64,000 bases of DNA, from positions 1-64,000 of the forward strand of contig JACIWU010000002.1 in NCBI GenBank assembly GCA_014360805.1, given 5' to 3'. Numbering within the stretch: position 1 is the stretch's first letter; each line of letters begins with the position of its first letter. Shown here one piece after another: positions 59,886-64,000 of this stretch. This DNA is from Chloroflexota bacterium (GTDB lineage Bacteria > Chloroflexota > Anaerolineae > DTLA01). Below the pieces are notes generated by a model. That model worked only from the letters and a program-made list of their open reading frames with translations. It did not search any database and had not been told where the DNA came from. Both the position numbers and the translations under genes were made by a program.

Positions 59886-60893
59886 ATGAAGACGCGCACG
59901 ACACTTTGGAAGACCATCGCGCTGATCGCTTTCCTGGCGCTGCTCCTCGCCATGCCCAAGATCGCACGCAATGACTACCAGGTGCGCATCTTGAACATGA
60001 CGGGGCTGTACATCCTGCTCAGCCTGGGGTTGAACATCGCCCAGGGGTTCTGCGGGCAGATCAACCTGGCCATCGGTGCGTTCTGGGCCATTGGGGCCTA
60101 CACCGCGGCGCTGCTCAACGTGAACTTCAAGTGGCCCTTCTGGCTCACGTTGCCGGCCGCCATGGTGGTTGCGGCCCTGGTGGCCGCTGTGGTGGCGCTC
60201 CCATCCCTGAAGGTCCGCTCGCACTACCTGGCCATCGTTACACTGGGGCTTGGCGAGGTCATCAACATCATCCTCGTGAACGAAGACCAGATCACGCGGG
60301 GAGCCATGGGGATTCCGAACATCAAGCGTCCCAGTTTCTTCGGCATCCCCATCAACACGGAACAGAAGTACTTCTATCTGGTGCTGGCGTTCGTGATCCT
60401 GGGCTACCTCGTCGCTCGGCAGATCACGCGCCACCGCTTCGGCCGCGCTTTCCGCGCAGTGCGCGATGACTACGTGGCTGCCAAGGCCATGGGCGTCAAC
60501 ACCGGTTTCTACCAGATTCTGGCGATCACCATCAGCGGCGTGTACGCGGGGGTCGCGGGCGTGCTATTCGCCCACCTCAACACGTACATCAGCCCCGACA
60601 TCTTTGAGTTCCGCTCCACCCTGTTCGTTCTCACCATGACCCTGTTGGGCGGCATGGGAAGCCTGCTGGGGTCGGTGGTTGGCGGAGTTCTGGTCATCCT
60701 GCAAGAGGTCCTGCGGGCGTTCCGCGACTGGCAACTGGTGTTCTACGGGCTGGCCGTAGTACTGGTGGTGCTCTTCTTCCCGGGCGGGGCGGTGGGCATT
60801 GCGCGGCGCTGGCGGGAACGCCAGGGCGCGCGGCGGGCCCGCGAGGAGGAGGCCAATACCGCGGCGAACCCGCCATCCGAAGAGGCGAGGTGA
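59886..60893 (+). CDS. livM: Branched-chain amino acid ABC transporter permease LivM
   Basis: This 335-residue permease partners LivH. It has LLSLGLNIAQGFCGQINLAIGAFWAIGAY, AVRDDYVAAKAMGVNTGFYQ and TLLGGMGSLLGSVVGG, with a charged C-terminal tail (RRARE). It begins 10 bases after livH. Confidence 0.92.
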   Translation: MKTRTTLWKTIALIAFLALLLAMPKIARNDYQVRILNMTGLYILLSLGLNIAQGFCGQINLAIGAFWAIGAYTAALLNVNFKWPFWLTLPAAMVVAALVAAVVALPSLKVRSHYLAIVTLGLGEVINIILVNEDQITRGAMGIPNIKRPSFFGIPINTEQKYFYLVLAFVILGYLVARQITRHRFGRAFRAVRDDYVAAKAMGVNTGFYQILAITISGVYAGVAGVLFAHLNTYISPDIFEFRSTLFVLTMTLLGGMGSLLGSVVGGVLVILQEVLRAFRDWQLVFYGLAVVLVVLFFPGGAVGIARRWRERQGARRAREEEANTAANPPSEEAR

Positions 60894-60897
60894 GACC

Positions 60898-61659
60898 ATG
60901 TTGCTGGAAATACAGAACCTCACCATGCAATTCGGCGGCCTGGTGGCCGTGAACGACGTGTCGCTGAACATCCAGGAGGGCGAAATCCACGCCCTCATCG
61001 GGCCGAATGGTTCGGGCAAGACGACCATCTTCAACGTGGTGTCGGGCTATTACAAGCCCACGCAAGGGGTGGTGCGGTTCCGCGGCAAGCAGATCAGCGG
61101 CCTGCCGTCGTACAAGATCACCGCGATGGGGGTGGCCCGAACGTTCCAGAACCTGCGGCTGTTCTCCAGCATGACGGTCATGGAGAACGTGTTGGTGGCC
61201 CTGGGGCATCACGCCAAGACTCGCTTCTGGCAACATGTGCTAGACCCCTTCTCCGTCCGCCGCGAAGAAGAGGAGTTGAAGGAAAGGGCGCTTCGGACGC
61301 TGCGCATCATGAAGATTGACCGGTACGCCGACGAGCAGGCGACCAGCCTGCCCTATGGCTTGCAGCGGCGCGTGGAGATCGCCCGAGCGCTGGCCACTGA
61401 GCCGACCCTGGTTCTGCTGGACGAGCCGGCTGCTGGCCTGAATGAGGCAGAAACCGCTGAGTTGCGCGAAATGCTGCTGGAGATTCGCCAGTCGGGCATC
61501 ACCATCTTCCTGGTGGAACACGACATGAAACTGGTGATGGAAATCTCCGATGTGGTATCGGTCCTGGACTACGGCAAGAAGATCGCCGAGGGTTCCTGCA
61601 GCGCCGTGAGTTGCGACCCTGTGGTCATTGAGGCGTATCTCGGCCGGGAGGAAGGGTGA
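60898..61659 (+). CDS. livG: Branched-chain amino acid ABC transporter ATPase LivG
   Basis: This 253-residue ATPase has Walker A GPNGSGKTT, a degenerate signature LPYGLQRRVEIARALA and Walker B LVLLDEPAAGLN with the H-loop EHDMKLV. LivG-specific RTFQNLRLFSSMTVMENV is present. It begins 5 bases after livM and overlaps livF by one base. Confidence 0.93.
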   Translation: MLLEIQNLTMQFGGLVAVNDVSLNIQEGEIHALIGPNGSGKTTIFNVVSGYYKPTQGVVRFRGKQISGLPSYKITAMGVARTFQNLRLFSSMTVMENVLVALGHHAKTRFWQHVLDPFSVRREEEELKERALRTLRIMKIDRYADEQATSLPYGLQRRVEIARALATEPTLVLLDEPAAGLNEAETAELREMLLEIRQSGITIFLVEHDMKLVMEISDVVSVLDYGKKIAEGSCSAVSCDPVVIEAYLGREEG

Positions 61660-62366
61660 TGTTAGTCCTGGACAATGTTCACATCTACTACGGGCACATT
61701 CACGCGGTGAAGGGAATCTCCCTGGAGGTGCGCGACGGCGAGATCACAACCATCATCGGCGCAAACGGGGCCGGGAAATCCACGACGATAAAGGCCATCT
61801 GCGGCCTTGTCCACCCGCGACACGGCGCCATTCTCTTGAACGGCGAGCCGATCCACCGGCTACCCGCGCACAAGTTGGTGCACAAGGGGATCGCATATGT
61901 GCCGGAGGGCCGGCGCGTGTTCCCCGTGCTCACCGTGGACGAGAACCTGGAGATGGGTGCATATCATCGGACGGACCTGGACGAGATCGCCAAGGATAAA
62001 GCGCGCATGTACGAACTGTTTGCGCCCCTCAAGGGTCGCGAGCGACAACTGGCCGGCTCCCTCAGCGGTGGCGAGCAGCAGATGCTGGCCATCGCCCGCG
62101 CGCTGATGTCCAGGCCCAAGATCCTCGTGATGGACGAGCCATCGCTGGGCCTTGCGCCCTTGTTGGTTCAGCACGTGTTTGAGGTCATCTCCGAGTTGAA
62201 CCGACAAGGCATTACCATCTTGCTCTCGGAGCAGAACGCGCGCGCGGCGCTCAAGATCGCCCACCGCGGCGTCGTCATGGAGACGGGCCGCATCCGCTTC
62301 GCCGATACAGCCGAGGCGCTGCGCGAGAACCCCGTCGTTCAGCACGCTTACCTGGGACTTGCGTAA
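61659..62366 (+). CDS. livF: Branched-chain amino acid ABC transporter ATPase LivF
   Basis: This 235-residue ATPase has Walker A GANGAGKST, the LivF phrase YVPEGRRVFPVLTVDENL, signature LSGGEQQMLAIARALM and Walker B ILVMDEPSLGLAP. TGATG links it to livG. It completes the transporter. Confidence 0.94.
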   Translation: MLVLDNVHIYYGHIHAVKGISLEVRDGEITTIIGANGAGKSTTIKAICGLVHPRHGAILLNGEPIHRLPAHKLVHKGIAYVPEGRRVFPVLTVDENLEMGAYHRTDLDEIAKDKARMYELFAPLKGRERQLAGSLSGGEQQMLAIARALMSRPKILVMDEPSLGLAPLLVQHVFEVISELNRQGITILLSEQNARAALKIAHRGVVMETGRIRFADTAEALRENPVVQHAYLGLA

Positions 62367-62381
62367 GTCCCCATCCAACGC

Positions 62382-62409
62382 AAGGGCGGGCTGACGGAGG
62401 CCCGCCCTT
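62382..62409 (+). terminator. Hairpin after the liv operon
   Basis: AAGGGCGGGC (62382-62391) and GCCCGCCCTT (62400-62409) form a perfect 10-bp stem with an 8-base loop. The T-run is absent, so read-through into the dehydrogenase gene is possible. Confidence 0.6.
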
Positions 62410-62509
62410 CCGCGGTTGCCGCCCCTGCCCGCATGGGTGTTCTATGACCCGCGCGGGCGCGAGGGGCGGCAGTGGTGTTTGTGAAATCCCACATTTGGAG
62501 GCACAACAT

Positions 62510-63562
62510 ATGCCGGAGGAAATCGTACGCATCCAAGCCAGCGACCTGGTGCAAGCCTGCGAGCGCCTGCTGCAGAAGGTCGGCGTGCCGCCCGATGAGG
62601 CGCGCATCATCGCCGAGATCGTGGTGGAGGCCGACCTGCGCGGCGTGGAGTCGCACGGGCTTCTGCGCCTGCCCGCGTATGTCCATCGGGTGCAAGCGGG
62701 GCTGATGACACCCAAGACCGAGGTCAAGGTGGTGCGGGAGCGGAGCGCGTCGGTGCTGCTGGACGCGCAGCGCGGGTTTGGCCAGGTGGCGGGCGTCCGC
62801 GCCATGGCCCAGGCGATGGAGCGCGCGCGGCAACACGGCGTGGGCGTCGCGGCCGTGCGCAACGCCAACCACTTCGGGATCGCGGCGTACTACGCCATGA
62901 TGGCGCTGCCCCATCGGATGATCGGCGTCGTTACGGCCAACGCCGCGCCAAGCATGGCGGCGTGGGGCGGGGCGGCGCCGGTGCTGGGAACCAACCCCGT
63001 CTGCATCGCCATCCCCACCGGCGGCGACGTGGACATCGTCCTGGACATGGCCTCGTCGGTGGTGGCGCGCGGCAAGATTCGGCTGGCGGCCAACAAGGGC
63101 GAGCGCATCCCCCTGGGCTGGGCGCTGGACGCGCAGGGCCGCCCCACCGATGACCCCAAGGCGGCGCTGGATGGCACGCTGGTGCCTATCGGCGGGCCGA
63201 AGGGGTACGGCCTGGCGCTGGCCATAGACGTGCTGTCGGGCGTGCTCACCGGCGCCGATTTCGGCACTCGCCTTACGTCGGTGCACGACCTGCAGCAGCC
63301 GTCCTCTGTAGGGTTCGTAACCCAGGCGCTGGACATTTCGGCTTTTGCCGATTGGGACGATTTCTGCCGGGACATGCAAAGCCTCGTCCAGGAGATTCTC
63401 CATTCTCCTCGCGCTCCTGGCGTGGAGCGCATCTACTTGCCTGGAGAGATAGAATGGCTCAAACGGCAAGACCGACTGCAAAATGGCGTGCCTGTGCCCG
63501 CCAGCGTGCTCGTTGGAATCCGGGGCCTGGCGCAGGAATTGGGCGTAGAGGTTGCGCTGTAG
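62510..63562 (+). CDS. Malate/L-lactate/ureidoglycolate dehydrogenase family (Ldh2) oxidoreductase
   Basis: This 350-residue NAD(P)-dependent dehydrogenase of the Ldh2/type 2 malate dehydrogenase fold has VVEADLRGVESHGLLRLPAYV, NANHFGIAAYYAMMA with the active-site His, LGTNPVCIAIP and GPKGYGLALAIDVLSG. Members oxidise 2-hydroxyacids such as lactate, malate, ureidoglycolate or sulfolactate. Position after the liv operon and IclR suggests a shared catabolic substrate. GGAGG lies 8 bases before the ATG. Confidence 0.87.
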   Translation: MPEEIVRIQASDLVQACERLLQKVGVPPDEARIIAEIVVEADLRGVESHGLLRLPAYVHRVQAGLMTPKTEVKVVRERSASVLLDAQRGFGQVAGVRAMAQAMERARQHGVGVAAVRNANHFGIAAYYAMMALPHRMIGVVTANAAPSMAAWGGAAPVLGTNPVCIAIPTGGDVDIVLDMASSVVARGKIRLAANKGERIPLGWALDAQGRPTDDPKAALDGTLVPIGGPKGYGLALAIDVLSGVLTGADFGTRLTSVHDLQQPSSVGFVTQALDISAFADWDDFCRDMQSLVQEILHSPRAPGVERIYLPGEIEWLKRQDRLQNGVPVPASVLVGIRGLAQELGVEVAL

Positions 63563-63593
63563 CGGGAAGAGGCAGCGCGGAGACCTCGTTCAT

Positions 63594-63645
63594 CTCCCGC
63601 GCCCTCTTGGCTCCCCCCACGAGGAGAGATAAGAGGGCGCGGGAG
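63594..63645. terminator. Bidirectional terminator
   Basis: CTCCCGCGCCCTCTT (63594-63608) and AAGAGGGCGCGGGAG (63631-63645) form a perfect 15-bp stem with a 22-base loop, followed by GTTTTG. It separates the dehydrogenase gene from a convergent membrane-protein gene. Confidence 0.85.
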
Positions 63646-63651
63646 GTTTTG

Positions 63652-64000
63652 CTATCCGCCGATGGCGTTGGGCATGTAGAAGATGAGCGACAAGAGGGCG
63701 TCGGTGGCCGCGAAGATGGCGAAGGCGAACATGACGACCTTGCGCTCGGCCCGCCGAATGTAAAAGCGCATGCCTAGCAGGCCCAACGCCAGGAGCAACG
63801 CCGGAAAGCCCAGCAGGACGACCCATTCCAACCGAGGCGGCACGACGTCCAGGAACGGGGCGTACCACAGGAACGCGGGCAACATGAAGAGTTTGGAGAA
63901 CAGGTACAGGACGACGGCGACGGCAAGGCCCACGCGCCCCGCGCGGGTGGTCAGGTCAGCGTCGGGTCGGGCCAGGTAGAACCCCACAAGCCACGCGAAC
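63652..64000 (-). CDS. Hypothetical membrane protein (partial, start outside window)
   Basis: The visible 116 codons encode about four hydrophobic segments, including LAVAVVLYLFSKLFMLPAFLWY and WVVLLGFPALLLALGLLGM, with a short RRAERK loop. A GTG at 63987 is in frame, but the codons before it also encode a hydrophobic stretch (FAWLV), so the gene probably continues beyond the window. No family is recognised. Confidence 0.6.
   Translation of the reverse strand, partial: FAWLVGFYLARPDADLTTRAGRVGLAVAVVLYLFSKLFMLPAFLWYAPFLDVVPPRLEWVVLLGFPALLLALGLLGMRFYIRRAERKVVMFAFAIFAATDALLSLIFYMPNAIGG

Overview
The window is a GC-rich bacterial chromosome segment with dense, mostly co-directional gene runs and many 4-base ATGA stop/start overlaps. 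It looks like a member of the Chloroflexota, probably Anaerolineae or a close relative. The grounds are lipoproteins with Thr/Pro-rich linkers after the lipobox, a MalT-like ATPase regulator fused to a SARP/BTAD domain, a FabK-type fatty acid cluster, a stand-alone PEP/pyruvate-binding-domain protein, and short dispersed CGCGAAT-type repeats between genes. This placement is an inference; there is no rRNA gene to confirm it. One tRNA gene, tRNA-Arg(CCG), is present. No CRISPR array, prophage or rRNA operon was seen.

Layout. 0.1-7.3 kb: surface polysaccharide cluster (TPR protein, MurJ/Wzx-like flippase, GT4 glycosyltransferase, two O-antigen-ligase-like proteins around a WecG/TagA transferase). 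7.5-14.6 kb: PEP/pyruvate-binding-domain protein, zinc alcohol dehydrogenase, Kef-type antiporter with TrkA domains, UxuB-like SDR and HAD hydrolase. 14.7-20 kb: tRNA-Arg, a HemL-like aminotransferase and a large STAND-TPR-SARP regulator. 20-27.4 kb: an AGPS-like flavoprotein plus GlpD, divergent from zwf-pgl, which converges on murB and a Thr/Pro-rich stalk protein. 27.5-33.6 kb: ugpA-ugpE-ugpB-gdpD-glpK. Together with GlpD and the AGPS-like enzyme this makes about 13 kb dominated by glycerol-3-phosphate uptake and use.

33.8-47.9 kb is a mixed region: an RNase J-like MBL protein coupled to an S51-peptidase/CysRS-tail fusion, an LCP protein, a PHP-AlbA_2 fusion, MogA, and an MFS transporter coupled to a degenerate nitrilase and an intact nitrilase. 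It also holds a REP-associated tyrosine transposase (RAYT) flanked by GTAG-headed palindromes, a LolA-like lipoprotein, an acyltransferase divergent from a second MFS transporter, and an AMMECR1 protein. 48.2-55.4 kb is one minus-strand fatty acid operon (accC-BCCP-fabK-fabD-fabG-fabF-fabH). 55.5-63.6 kb carries a MaoC dehydratase, an IclR regulator behind a near-consensus promoter, a MoaD/ThiS-like carrier, livKHMGF and an Ldh2-family dehydrogenase. A partial membrane gene closes the window.

The observations most worth a second look are the RAYT locus with related GTAG...CTAC palindromes elsewhere in the window, the pseudo-nitrilase/nitrilase pair next to a transporter, the S51-CysRS-tail fusion coupled to a beta-CASP-like nuclease, and the PHP-AlbA_2 fusion. 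No complete, clearly new defence or mobile system was found.
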